Source: Archangium violaceum
GTDB lineage: Bacteria; Myxococcota; Myxococcia; Myxococcales; Myxococcaceae
DNA length: 64,000 nucleotides
Direction: 5' to 3'
Assembly (NCBI RefSeq): GCF_016859125.1
Contig: NZ_CP069338.1
Coordinates: 2,878,501 to 2,942,500, forward strand
Below, in pieces: positions 52,313-61,113 of the stretch. Within the stretch, counting starts at the first letter, position 1, and each line of letters opens with the position of its first letter. Below the pieces are notes generated by a model. The model was not told the origin of the DNA. It made no database searches and was given only the letters and a program-made list of their open reading frames with translations. Position numbers and translations under genes: made by a program.

Positions 52313-53818
52313 TCACCAGGGAATGAAATCCATCGGAATGCTATAGCTCTTCATGCGATGCGCGACGATTTTCAGGATCTCGCTTCGCGTCAACGTCCGG
52401 CCAGCCGCAGTCTCGGCGTCGATTAGCGACTTCATGATCATCTGGTTCCATTCGCCGGGCCACGTGCGGCCCAGGCGCCAATCGCCCCCGCCATGGATCG
52501 CCTCGTGGTTTGCCTTCTCCATTCTGACGCAGAACTGGTCGATGCTCATTTCGCCAGTGAAGCCGCGCTTCTCGAACCACTCGCGGAACTCTCTCGGCAG
52601 CACGTGGTGCCGCGGTGGCTCGGCCATGCCAGCCCCCGCCCTGTCGGTCTGGCGCATGCCACGTACCTCTGGCCCATCACCGAGCGCGTCTCGCACGCCC
52701 CGCGGCAGCTCGTCGTGAGCCTCCGCCATCACCACCTGGCCGGCGTGGATCCGCACGGCCGCGCTGACAGCTGAAATGGAGATGACGCCCGCCCGCACGA
52801 GCCGGCGCATCATCTCCACCCACTCGGCGGACACCACAATCCGCGTCCCCATCATCACGCCGTTCGAGCCCACCACCATACCCACTCCAAGCGTGGCGGG
52901 TGCGCTCGGCGGCAGCCGGGGCAGCGACACTCTCATCGCCGAGAGCATGGTGAGCATCTCCATGCTCTGCGCCGCCGCCATCAACTTCCCCACGCGCTCC
53001 TCCGCCACGCGCACCGCCCTACGCGTCGCCTCGAACTCGGCGGTGAGCTGGCCCATCAGCGCGGGAAGCTCGCTCGCCGCCGCCTCCACCCGCCCTGGCT
53101 CCAGGGACGCCAGCTCCGTCATGGCCGGCTCGAGCATCTCCTGCCAGCGCGCCATGTCCACGAGCAGCTTCTCCTCGCTGTAATACGGGCACTTCTCGAG
53201 CACGACGTCGGCGAGGTTCAGGAAGTCGAGCCATGTGGCCAGCAGGATGGAGCCGAACATCGCGGCCTGGAGCCGTGGGCCCGTGAGCCGAAGGAGCGCG
53301 AGCTCCATATCCGGGTCATCTACCTCCGAGGCCGCTTTCGTCAGACGGGTGGCACCACCGAGCGCGGCGTTCATCCATTTCAGTTGATTGACGCCATGGG
53401 CGACGTAGGGCCTGAACACGCCGCCGACCTGACCGCCGATGCCCTCCTTGCTGGTCGCGAGCATGGAGAGCATTCTCCCCATGCGCTCGGAGGAGACAGA
53501 CACATCGTCAATGGCACCGCGCACCGCTCGACGGGTCCATGCGACGTCATGGGGGACCGCTCCCCCAATGGCTCCCGCCACGCAGCAAGGGCCCACCCCA
53601 CGCGAGCCTCGGGGGCGGTACAGCCGTTCCGATGCCCCCGGCTCCGGCATGGCGGGTGGTGGGGACACCAGGGCTCGCGGCGGCTCGGCCACGCGCGGTG
53701 TGTAACGCAGGCGCGTCCCGTGGCTGGACGGTGGCGGCAGCGACGCACAACCGGTGGTCAACAGAGCCAGGGCGAGCACCAGCCCCGCCCTCCGAGTCCA
53801 CAACGCGGCGGTGCGCAT
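52313..53818 (-). CDS. SitA-type polymorphic toxin lipoprotein (DUF2380/TIGR02269-like C-terminal domain)
   Basis: The 501-residue protein has a lipoprotein signal ending in LTTGC (Cys24), the same lipobox as the other lipoprotein toxin in this window. A variable middle contains hydrophobic stretches (GSILLATWLDFLNLADVVL, RLVRAGVISISAVSAAV). The C-terminal 110 residues have HHVLPREFREWFEKRG, ANHEAIHGGGDWR, GEWNQMI and EILKIVAHRM, the His-rich pattern of the Myxococcus lipoprotein family DUF2380, whose layout is that of an HNH/AHH-type nuclease. In Myxococcus such lipoproteins are transferred between cells by outer-membrane exchange. GGAGAGG lies four bases before the ATG. The immunity gene follows directly. 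Confidence 0.78.
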   Translation of the reverse strand: MRTAALWTRRAGLVLALALLTTGCASLPPPSSHGTRLRYTPRVAEPPRALVSPPPAMPEPGASERLYRPRGSRGVGPCCVAGAIGGAVPHDVAWTRRAVRGAIDDVSVSSERMGRMLSMLATSKEGIGGQVGGVFRPYVAHGVNQLKWMNAALGGATRLTKAASEVDDPDMELALLRLTGPRLQAAMFGSILLATWLDFLNLADVVLEKCPYYSEEKLLVDMARWQEMLEPAMTELASLEPGRVEAAASELPALMGQLTAEFEATRRAVRVAEERVGKLMAAAQSMEMLTMLSAMRVSLPRLPPSAPATLGVGMVVGSNGVMMGTRIVVSAEWVEMMRRLVRAGVISISAVSAAVRIHAGQVVMAEAHDELPRGVRDALGDGPEVRGMRQTDRAGAGMAEPPRHHVLPREFREWFEKRGFTGEMSIDQFCVRMEKANHEAIHGGGDWRLGRTWPGEWNQMIMKSLIDAETAAGRTLTRSEILKIVAHRMKSYSIPMDFIPW

Positions 53819-53867
53819 ATCCTCTCCTGGCCCACGGAAGCGAAGGCGGCGTGCCTTCGCGTACGGC

Positions 53868-54650
53868 TCAAGCAGCCTGCCTCGCGCGCTCCAGGAGGAA
53901 GTGGACCAGGGCGGGCCAGGACTCGCGGAGCTTGTCCGTCGAGGCCTCACCAAACACGGTGACGGGGTCCACGTAACGGCGCTCGCCCGTGAGCCGCTCC
54001 ACGCTCCAGGAGAGCAGGGCATCCCTCAGGCCGCGCATGGGGCCGCCGAGAACATGGGTCGCGGGCCCTTCCAACAGCGCTCGAGCCTGGGCCCAGTCCT
54101 CGCGTCGGCAGGCGATGACGCCGTTGACGAGCACGATGAGGGGATCCTCGGCGTCCTGGGCCCGAGCCCCCGCGAGCCGCTCTTCCGCGACGCCCAGGGC
54201 TCCCTTGAGCGCGGAGATCAGGGCAAGACGCACGGGGATGTGCGTGCGAACCTGGGCGGGCAACTCCTGGGTGTCCTGGGCCGTGGTGAAGTCACGCTCG
54301 GCCGCATCCAGGTGCCACAAATGCAGATGGCACACGCCAACGTTGAAGGGGATGACGCCCTGCCCCTCTTTCTTGAGCAGGGGGCGCGCGGTTTCGAACT
54401 TCTCGAGAGCGGCGGCGATGCGCCCTCTCGACAGGAGGGTGTTGCCCTCCGCGTTCAATTGCCATCCCTTCTGGTTTCGCTTGCCAACGATGGCGCCGAC
54501 GACCACGGCGAGCACCACCACGAGGAACACGGGAATCCAGCCCGACAGGTCCGGTAGCGGTGTGCCGGGTTGCCGGAAGAAGCCATAGAAGGCGACGAAC
54601 AGAACGAGGAGCAACACCCACAGGCCGATAAGACGCATCGCGCTTCGCAT
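53868..54650 (-). CDS. Membrane-anchored TPR-like protein
   Basis: The 260-residue protein has two N-terminal membrane helices (LIGLWVLLLVLFVAFYGFF and WIPVFLVVVLAVVVGAIVG). A soluble part with TPR-like helices follows (EGNTLLSRGRIAAALEKFETARPLL, GVCHLHLWHLDAAERDFTTA, SALKGALGVAEERLAGA). No enzymatic motif. It lies 49 bases upstream of the SitA-type gene on the same strand, but its content suggests a housekeeping scaffold rather than part of the toxin locus. Confidence 0.72.
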   Translation of the reverse strand: MRSAMRLIGLWVLLLVLFVAFYGFFRQPGTPLPDLSGWIPVFLVVVLAVVVGAIVGKRNQKGWQLNAEGNTLLSRGRIAAALEKFETARPLLKKEGQGVIPFNVGVCHLHLWHLDAAERDFTTAQDTQELPAQVRTHIPVRLALISALKGALGVAEERLAGARAQDAEDPLIVLVNGVIACRREDWAQARALLEGPATHVLGGPMRGLRDALLSWSVERLTGERRYVDPVTVFGEASTDKLRESWPALVHFLLERARQAA

Positions 54651-54679
54651 GGGCCGTCTGTAGCATGTCGGGTGAGGCG

Positions 54680-55840
54680 TCAACACCGTCCCTGTTCTGG
54701 ACGGCCCATGGCCCTCCACCGCCGGACGCGCGCGAGCATTTCCTCGGGAAGCGCGTCCCGAAGCACCTCCCGCCCCGTCCGCTCCAGGGCCTGGGCTCGC
54801 ACGACCCAGGAGCCACAACTCGCCGGCCGGGTGATGCGCAGCCGCACCGTCGTCCGGAGCCCTCGCGTCCAGTCCGACTTGTAGGCCTCGACGCCTCGCA
54901 GGAAGTCATACTCGGAGAAGCCCTCGGCCAGCGCATCCCGGAACGTCTCGCCCACCAGGACGAGCCCCACGCTCCGCGCCTTCCACTCGGGGTCGTATCC
55001 CGCGTTGTAATAACTGAAGGTGCGTCCGTGCAGCAGCGCGTAGACGGACGCCACCGCCCTGCCCTCCACCGACATCAAGTAGATGCGAGCCCTTCCCGCT
55101 TCCGCCAGGAGCGGCACCACCGTCTGGTGGAAGGCCTGGATGCACGGAGCATCGAGCGCGCTGCGCCCTCCCCAGCGCAAGGCATGCAACCGGAGGAACT
55201 CTGGCAGCGCGCGCGCGAGTTCCTCACGTCCCTCCGCCCTCGTGATGGCGAAGCCCCGCTGGCGCTCGAGCCACTTGCGGCGACGCAGGAAGTTGTCGGC
55301 CCGGGCCACCCGCGCCAAGAAGGTATCGAAGCCCTCGCCGGCCTCGAACGTCTCGTACGGACAACGGTTGCGCGCGGTGCTCTCGAGGTTCCACCCACGC
55401 GTTCGGCAGCGCGCGCCCAGGAGCGCCACCGTGGGGGACGTCTCCTCCATGTCCGACAACTCCAGGACGTCCCACTCGCGCCAGGTGCTCGCGAGCGCCT
55501 CGGCCAGGGCCTCGGTGAGGGACGCCTCGTCCCCGGGCCGGAGCACGGCATCGAGGTAATCGCTCCCCACGCCCTCATCTCCCAGGAACCGGAGCCACCT
55601 CAGACGGGCACCTCCCCATCGCCGCTCCTCGATGGAGAGCGGCAGCACTCCGGCGAGCACGCCCTCCCCGTCCCTCACCGTGAGGAGGAAGAGCCGCCGG
55701 TGTCCTCCGAGGTGCTGATGCCAGCCGAAGAGCCACTCCCAGGTGTTGAAGACGCGAGCCCGACTGGACTCACACAAACGCCGCCACTCGCCGCGCAGCG
55801 CCAGGAAGTCCCGCGTCTCCCGAATGACATCCACCTTCAT
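54680..55840 (-). CDS. CelD/FemAB-like GNAT acyltransferase for surface polysaccharide
   Basis: The 386-residue protein is of the CelD/BcsL group, with two tandem GNAT-like folds. Early part: FNTWEWLFGWHQHLGGHRRLFLLTVRDG and GVLPLSIEERRW. Late part: ARIYLMSVEGRAVASVYALLHGRTFSYYNAGYDPEW and GLVLVGETFRDALAEG, ending EYDFLRGVEAYKSDW, the family signature DFLRG-x-E-x-YK. Members acylate sugars or add amino acids during exopolysaccharide synthesis. The start overlaps the stop of the aminotransferase gene (ATGA), making it the third gene of a tight operon. Confidence 0.87.
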   Translation of the reverse strand: MKVDVIRETRDFLALRGEWRRLCESSRARVFNTWEWLFGWHQHLGGHRRLFLLTVRDGEGVLAGVLPLSIEERRWGGARLRWLRFLGDEGVGSDYLDAVLRPGDEASLTEALAEALASTWREWDVLELSDMEETSPTVALLGARCRTRGWNLESTARNRCPYETFEAGEGFDTFLARVARADNFLRRRKWLERQRGFAITRAEGREELARALPEFLRLHALRWGGRSALDAPCIQAFHQTVVPLLAEAGRARIYLMSVEGRAVASVYALLHGRTFSYYNAGYDPEWKARSVGLVLVGETFRDALAEGFSEYDFLRGVEAYKSDWTRGLRTTVRLRITRPASCGSWVVRAQALERTGREVLRDALPEEMLARVRRWRAMGRPEQGRC

Positions 55841-56973
55841 GTCTCCAGCGCCTCTCGCGCCACCCGCGCGACGTGCTCGATGTCCTCGGGGCCGAGCCCC
55901 TGATGGCAGGGGAGCTCCACCACCCGCTGGCGGAGTGCCGTCACCTCCGGGAAGTGCTCGCACGTCGCCGCGGGATGGCCGGATCTCCAGAAGTCGACCG
56001 CCTGGATGCCGCGTGACCACAACAGGCGCAGCGCGCGATCCTTGTCATCCACCTCCAGCGCATAGAAGAGCGGGCACACCCCAGGCGGCAGCGAGGACCA
56101 GGTCGCTCGCTCGGGTCTGCCAATACGCTCGTGGAGGTGGAGCCAGTTGGCGCGCCGGCGACGCACCACTTCGTCCGCGTCCACGTTCCTGAGCACCCTC
56201 TCGGCGACGGCGCTCATCCCGAAATGGACCACCGAGGGGTCGAAGTCCTGGGTTCCCACCGGAACGTCCTCGAGTCGCGCCATGGCCCGGACATGACAGG
56301 TGAAGGACTTCGTCACCCCGCGCAGCAACCTGCCCGTCCCCTGGGAGCGGCGCTCGGCCGCCATCAGCATCGAGCCGGTCAGGTGCGAGAGCGTCGGCAG
56401 GAGCGGAGGCGGTGTGAGTGCCATGGGCCCGGCCTCGCGGCATTCCCGCATGAGCAGGCCCCCCCCATGAGGCACGGGGAGCGTCTTGTAGAAGCAGAAG
56501 ATGGCGGCGTCTCCCCTGCTCCCCAGCGGCCGGTCGGCCTCGCGGGAGAAGAGCGACAACGCACAGTCCTCGATCAGGAAGACGCCGCATCCGCGAGCGA
56601 CCTCCGCCAGCTCCTCCAGGGGCTGGGGGAAACCCGCGTAATGAATGACATAGATGGCACGCGTGCGAGGCCCCACGCGCGAGCGGACGTCGTCCGGATC
56701 CATCCGCCCCGACGCATCCACGCGCGCGAACCGGAGCCGTGCTCCCGCGTGGAGCAGGGCGGCGATCTCCACGCCATGGTGGTACGCCGGGACGATGACC
56801 TCCCACCCCTCGAGCCCCAGCAACCTGGCGGCCCACCACACCGCATTGCGGCCCAGATAGGTCAGCTCGAGCCCGGTCCTGTTGAAGGGGAAGAGGACCC
56901 TACGGTCAGAACGCGGCACCCAGTGCGCCGGACCGAGATCCGGCACCGACGGAATGGCCATCAGCGCATCCAT
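55837..56973 (-). CDS. DegT/DnrJ/EryC1/StrS-type PLP aminotransferase
   Basis: The 378-residue protein is related to sugar aminotransferases. PLP-site landmarks are NAVWWAARLLGLEGWEVIVPAYHHGVEIAALL, RAIYVIHYAGFPQPLEELAEVARGCGVFLIEDCALSLFS (Asp of the pyridine-nitrogen pair) and DAAIFCFYKTLPVPHGGGLLM with the candidate Schiff-base Lys. The early SRTG-like motif is FNRTG. GAGGAGG lies seven bases upstream of the ATG. It overlaps the deacetylase gene before it by 13 bases and the acyltransferase gene after it by 4, so the three are co-translated. It probably makes an amino sugar for a surface glycan. Confidence 0.85.
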   Translation of the reverse strand: MDALMAIPSVPDLGPAHWVPRSDRRVLFPFNRTGLELTYLGRNAVWWAARLLGLEGWEVIVPAYHHGVEIAALLHAGARLRFARVDASGRMDPDDVRSRVGPRTRAIYVIHYAGFPQPLEELAEVARGCGVFLIEDCALSLFSREADRPLGSRGDAAIFCFYKTLPVPHGGGLLMRECREAGPMALTPPPLLPTLSHLTGSMLMAAERRSQGTGRLLRGVTKSFTCHVRAMARLEDVPVGTQDFDPSVVHFGMSAVAERVLRNVDADEVVRRRRANWLHLHERIGRPERATWSSLPPGVCPLFYALEVDDKDRALRLLWSRGIQAVDFWRSGHPAATCEHFPEVTALRQRVVELPCHQGLGPEDIEHVARVAREALET

Positions 56974-58130
56974 CCACTCACCTCCTCGAGCCAATGTTTC
57001 ACCGCGGGTTCCTGGTGGTTCCACGTCAGCTCGAAGGCCAACTCCGAGACCGGTACGGGAGCCCCGATGCGTGGAAGCTCGAGCAGCCCGCTCTCTGGCG
57101 AGCAGAGCCCCGACCGGGTGGTGACAGCCGCTTCGAAGTAACGGCTCGCGAGCGCCGTCACCGCGGGGTTCGTGGCCCCATTGGGGTAGGAGAAGAGCGT
57201 CGGCCGCACACCCAGCTTCTCCTCGAGCGTGTCACGACAGGCTCGAAGCTCCCGCTCCACCTCCGCGAGCGAAACCCGCGTGAGGATGGGGTGGCGCTCC
57301 GTGTGGGCACCAATCTCGAATCCCTGGCGTGACAGCTCCCGCACCTCCTCCCAGGAGAGGAAACGGTTCTCGTCATTCACCGGAATCGGAAACACCGCGC
57401 GCAGCCGCCCCACGATGTCGAGCATGCTCTCGTGCGGCAGCTCCTTGAGGTACTCGACGCATGCCATCATCAGGACGCGCGGACTCAAGCCGAGCGAGCC
57501 AAGCCGTGTGATGGCCGGGTCTCCACATGCACGGCACAGCTGCTCGGGCGGGTAGCGGGAGAAGAGCTCCTCCAACTCATACGCCCACATCCAGCCGTCG
57601 GTGCCGACCAATCCCGTGGTGACGAAGAACGTCGCCGGGATGCCGTAGCGCGAGAGGATGGGCGCGACGAGGTACAGGTTGTTGCGATAGCCATCATCGA
57701 AGGTCAGCGCCACGACCTTCGGGGGCAACCCCACCCGCCCGGAGAGCCCCGCGACGAGCTCGGACAGGAGCACGGGCCGGTACTCTCGCGCCAGGAAGGC
57801 GACATGTCGCTCGAACTCCCGGACATCGAGCACCGGCTCGCCCCAGACGCCCACCGGCCGCCGCTGGACCTTGTGATAGAAGAGGATGGCCGCGTGACGC
57901 GCTCTCACGGACCTGGAAGCCAGGTGGAGGCCCAGGTTGTACGAGAGGGCCTTCACGCCCCTGGTCACCCAGGACGTCCAGCGCGGCTCGATGCCCATGC
58001 GCGCGCGCAACACCACCCGCTCCAGATCGACCTGGTTCCTCGACCTCGCCAGATCGACCTGGTTCCTTGACCTCGCCAGGTCGACCTGATTGCGCCTGGC
58101 TGAAGCAACGAACGTATGGGTCTGCTTCAT
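56961..58130 (-). CDS. Polysaccharide deacetylase (NodB homology domain)
   Basis: This protein has 389 residues and is the first gene of the glycan operon. The NodB domain shows ALTFDDGYRNN (catalytic and metal Asp), FEIGAHTERHPIL (metal His-x3-His) and LFSYPNGATN. Upstream comes AAILFYHKV typical of the family. It removes acetyl or other N-acyl groups from a lipid-linked or polymeric sugar. The N-terminus carries an in-frame tandem repeat (RNQVDLARS, three copies). GGGGGGA lies four bases before the ATG at 58130; an ATG eleven codons earlier is possible. Confidence 0.9.
   Translation of the reverse strand: MKQTHTFVASARRNQVDLARSRNQVDLARSRNQVDLERVVLRARMGIEPRWTSWVTRGVKALSYNLGLHLASRSVRARHAAILFYHKVQRRPVGVWGEPVLDVREFERHVAFLAREYRPVLLSELVAGLSGRVGLPPKVVALTFDDGYRNNLYLVAPILSRYGIPATFFVTTGLVGTDGWMWAYELEELFSRYPPEQLCRACGDPAITRLGSLGLSPRVLMMACVEYLKELPHESMLDIVGRLRAVFPIPVNDENRFLSWEEVRELSRQGFEIGAHTERHPILTRVSLAEVERELRACRDTLEEKLGVRPTLFSYPNGATNPAVTALASRYFEAAVTTRSGLCSPESGLLELPRIGAPVPVSELAFELTWNHQEPAVKHWLEEVSGWMR
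58024..58104. repeat. 27-bp tandem repeat, three copies, inside the deacetylase gene
   Basis: Units 58024-58050, 58051-58077 and 58078-58104; the first two differ at one base, the third is more diverged. Because 27 is a multiple of three, the repeat adds nine residues (RNQVDLARS) per copy near the N-terminus without breaking the frame, so copy number could vary between strains. Confidence 0.9.
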
Positions 58131-58375
58131 GAGTCCCCCCACCCGGTGCATTGCAACCACCACGCCGGAGCGGTAACTCCTTGAAAGACCAGCGAAAGCG
58201 CGGCCACGCTGGGCAAAGCATTCCCGAGCGTTCCCCTGGCACTACCCGGAGAGGCGTGAACACGTCACTCGCATCAGACAGCCATTGGATGAAGAGCAGG
58301 GACTCCAGGGCAGAGCGCCAGGAGCGGGGTCGGAGCGGCTCGGGCGGCAGCTCGACGCGGAGACGACGAAGACGC

Positions 58376-59113
58376 TCAGGCCGTGAGCGTCCGGTCGAAC
58401 AGCTCGAGCAGCCTGCTCCAGTGCCGTTCGGAGGCGTCCTTGTCGTAGACGGACGACCCCTCCACCGCATAGCCGTGGCGCGCGCCAGCGTAGAGCTCGG
58501 AGCGAGCCTTGACGCCCGCCTCCTTCAAGGCCGCCTCCAGCCGGGCGATTGCCTCGGCCGGCATGGAGCCGTCCTGGTCCGCATGGCCGAAGTAGAGCTC
58601 GCCCTTCACCTTCCCCACCACCCGGTGAGGACTGTCGGGCTCATCCGTGGCCAGGCGTCCCCCATGGAAGGAGGCCGCCGCGGCGATCCGCTCCGGGAAG
58701 TCCGCCGCCATGCGCACCGCCATGGAGCCACTCATGCAGTAACCCACCACGCCCACCCGCGAGCCCTTCACCCTCGGCTGACTGGCGAGGAAGTCGAGCT
58801 CGGCGGCGGCGTCCGTCCTGACACGCTCGGGCGTCAGCGTCGCGATGAGCCCGAAGATGCGCTTGCGGAGCGTCTCGTCCGCGAAGGAGCCCTCGAGGTT
58901 GGGCAGCGGCGCGCGGCCTTCCCGGTAGTAGACGTTCGGCAGCAGGACGACATATCCCGCCTTCGCCAACCGCCGCGCCATGGCCTCGAACGCCGGCCGG
59001 ATTCCCATCGCATCCGTCAGCAGGATGACCGCCGGCGCCTGTCCCTGTCCGTCTGGATGGAACAACTTCGCGTCCATCGTGCCTTCAGGCGTCTTGATGT
59101 CCACGTCTTGCAT
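58376..59113 (-). CDS. Dienelactone hydrolase family protein
   Basis: The 245-residue alpha/beta hydrolase has PAVILLTDAMGIRPAFEAMARRLAKAGYVVLLPNVYYR, the cysteine nucleophile elbow RVGVVGYCMSGSMAVRMA, and GELYFGHADQDGSMP with the acid Asp. The His is in SELYAGARHGYAV. DLH family members hydrolyse lactones or esters. The start MQDVDIK is chosen for AGAGG/GGAGG upstream. The 245 bases between this gene and the deacetylase start show no gene. Confidence 0.92.
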   Translation of the reverse strand: MQDVDIKTPEGTMDAKLFHPDGQGQAPAVILLTDAMGIRPAFEAMARRLAKAGYVVLLPNVYYREGRAPLPNLEGSFADETLRKRIFGLIATLTPERVRTDAAAELDFLASQPRVKGSRVGVVGYCMSGSMAVRMAADFPERIAAAASFHGGRLATDEPDSPHRVVGKVKGELYFGHADQDGSMPAEAIARLEAALKEAGVKARSELYAGARHGYAVEGSSVYDKDASERHWSRLLELFDRTLTA

Positions 59114-59256
59114 GAGCCTCTGTCCTCCCACGGTTTCGTCAACCGGCTCTAATTCATGGAACGAGCCCGTGCCACAGGAACGACGCGCCGCCTATCTCCT
59201 CGCCGGTCCCCAGGCATGTCGTCATCCATGACGGAGTGGACGACCCGAGCACCCGC

Positions 59257-61023
59257 TCAGCGTGAGGCGGACTTCGCCGGGCCCACCCAACCGGGGAGAA
59301 CGGCCTCGTCGATTCCCGTCGCCCCATCCTGCTCCAACCGGGCCTTCACCTTCGGAGGAGCCCCGACGAGCACGTCCCGCCCGCGCTCGAACCGCTGTGC
59401 CTTCACCAGCGCCAGGGTGGCCCGGTCCAACAGGAGCGCGCGACGCGGGGACGGTACGAGCAGGAGGGAGATGTCCTTCGTCAGCGCCTTCACCGCGTCG
59501 GGCTCGAGCGTCCCGTCGCTCCGGAAGAAGCGCGCCTGGACCTCGTCGTTGCTCCTGTAGTCGTCACCTCCCCCCACCTGCTCGAGCCAGTGGGCGTATT
59601 CGCCCCGTCCATCGGCTCGCTTCGGCTCCGGGATGCCCTTCAGGCCCCGCTGCCCCCAGTGGTACCAGCCCGCCTGGAAGGCCGAGCCCGCGTCCAGCTT
59701 GCGCGCGAAGCTGAAGGTGCTGTCCGTGGTCGCGCCCACGCCGCCATGGCACCCGATACAGGCGGTGGTCTCCTCGACGTTCTGGGGACGCAGCTCCCCG
59801 CCCGCGTCCTCGATGAAGCCTTGCATCAACCAACCGGAGCCCGTGCCCACGCCGCGCTCCGCGTCCGCGAGCACCGTCTTCAACTTGTCGGGGTGCTTCA
59901 TCTTCTCCCGGACCTCCGCCTCGGCCGCCAATTGGAGGTCGCTGTACGTCAGCCAGCGGGTCTTCCGCATGTAGCGCAGCTCCTTCATCCGAGCCGCCAT
60001 GCGCACCTGGTCTCCGTCCACATCGAGGTAGCGCAAGCTGTGGAGGAACTCGGTGCCTCGTGGGTAGAGGCCGGCCGCGGGCCAGCCCTCCCGTGTCCGG
60101 TCCAGCCCCGCCGCCTGCCCCACGTATCCGAAAGGACGCTCGGGCTTCGGCGGCCACACGAAGGCCACGCGCGTCGCCATCCCGAGCACGCCATCTCCGT
60201 CGAGATCCGAGCCGAGCTCGCGCTCATCCGTGGGTGGCAGCGGCACGTCCACCCGGCGGATGAAGGCCTCCAGGATGGCGAGGTTGATGCGATACACGGC
60301 CCTGCTCTCGCGTCCGTCCCGGTCCCTCCGGAACGCGTCGGGAAGCCGGATGAACACGTCTCCCGCGCTCCCGTTGGTGGGCCAGAACATGCCTGGAAAC
60401 GGGGCATAGGCGAACGCGCGCCAGCCCGTCATGCGCCCGTCGGGTGAATGATCAAAGCCCTCGGTGTCTGGCTGGAACCAGCAGTCCGGGGTGTAGCCCT
60501 CCCACCGGCCATTCCCGTTCACGTCCCAGGCGGCGGGCGGATGTGCCAGCGCCGCGGCGAGCCGGAGCCCACCACGCTCATCCACGTAATTGCTCGAGCG
60601 CACCCAGGCCAGCAGCTCGGCGTCGGGCAGCTCGACGGGCGGCGGCGGCTGGAGCACGTTCGTCCAGCGATTCTCCTCGGCGGAGCGCGCCACCGAGAGG
60701 ACCGTCTGGACCTCGGCGTCCTCGACGAAGTTGGGCGCGCGGGGCGTCTGGTGACACGCGAAGCAGCCGTTGTGCGTGCGGCCGCCGGGTGTGTCCTGGG
60801 TGACCGCGTAGCACTGCGCCGGCAGGTAGGCCGCTGGATTCGAGAGCCGGGGCGGCACGCGTGCGTTCGCTGGCAGGGTGGCCGCGAGCGCCTCCCGCAC
60901 CTGGGCGACCGGTGTCGGCGTCGGCGTGGGGCCACGCGAGCCGCCCGAACGCCACACGACGGCCGCTCCCACCACGAGCAACCCGGTTACCAGCACGATT
61001 CCTGTCGCCCTTTGGCGGCCCAT
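59257..61023 (-). CDS. Di-haem c-type cytochrome, exported
   Basis: The 588-residue protein has an N-terminal signal/anchor (GIVLVTGLLVVGAAVVW). It has two CxxCH haem-attachment motifs: GCFACHQT near residue 90 and ACIGCHGG near residue 425. Asp-rich turns such as WDVNGNGRWEGY, DLDGDGVLG and YLDVDGDQVR resemble calcium-binding loops. It is therefore a periplasmic or surface electron-transfer protein or haem enzyme; the specific reaction is unknown. The start is placed at the Met before the signal sequence. The PhoX-like lipoprotein gene lies 90 bases upstream. Confidence 0.82.
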   Translation of the reverse strand: MGRQRATGIVLVTGLLVVGAAVVWRSGGSRGPTPTPTPVAQVREALAATLPANARVPPRLSNPAAYLPAQCYAVTQDTPGGRTHNGCFACHQTPRAPNFVEDAEVQTVLSVARSAEENRWTNVLQPPPPVELPDAELLAWVRSSNYVDERGGLRLAAALAHPPAAWDVNGNGRWEGYTPDCWFQPDTEGFDHSPDGRMTGWRAFAYAPFPGMFWPTNGSAGDVFIRLPDAFRRDRDGRESRAVYRINLAILEAFIRRVDVPLPPTDERELGSDLDGDGVLGMATRVAFVWPPKPERPFGYVGQAAGLDRTREGWPAAGLYPRGTEFLHSLRYLDVDGDQVRMAARMKELRYMRKTRWLTYSDLQLAAEAEVREKMKHPDKLKTVLADAERGVGTGSGWLMQGFIEDAGGELRPQNVEETTACIGCHGGVGATTDSTFSFARKLDAGSAFQAGWYHWGQRGLKGIPEPKRADGRGEYAHWLEQVGGGDDYRSNDEVQARFFRSDGTLEPDAVKALTKDISLLLVPSPRRALLLDRATLALVKAQRFERGRDVLVGAPPKVKARLEQDGATGIDEAVLPGWVGPAKSASR

Positions 61024-61113
61024 GTCCTGCTCCCACGAGGAATGCCGCGGAGCATCCCCGGAAGTCTCCTCCCGGGAATGCCCCACGGTTGTCTGTGATA
61101 CGGATGCGCCTGC

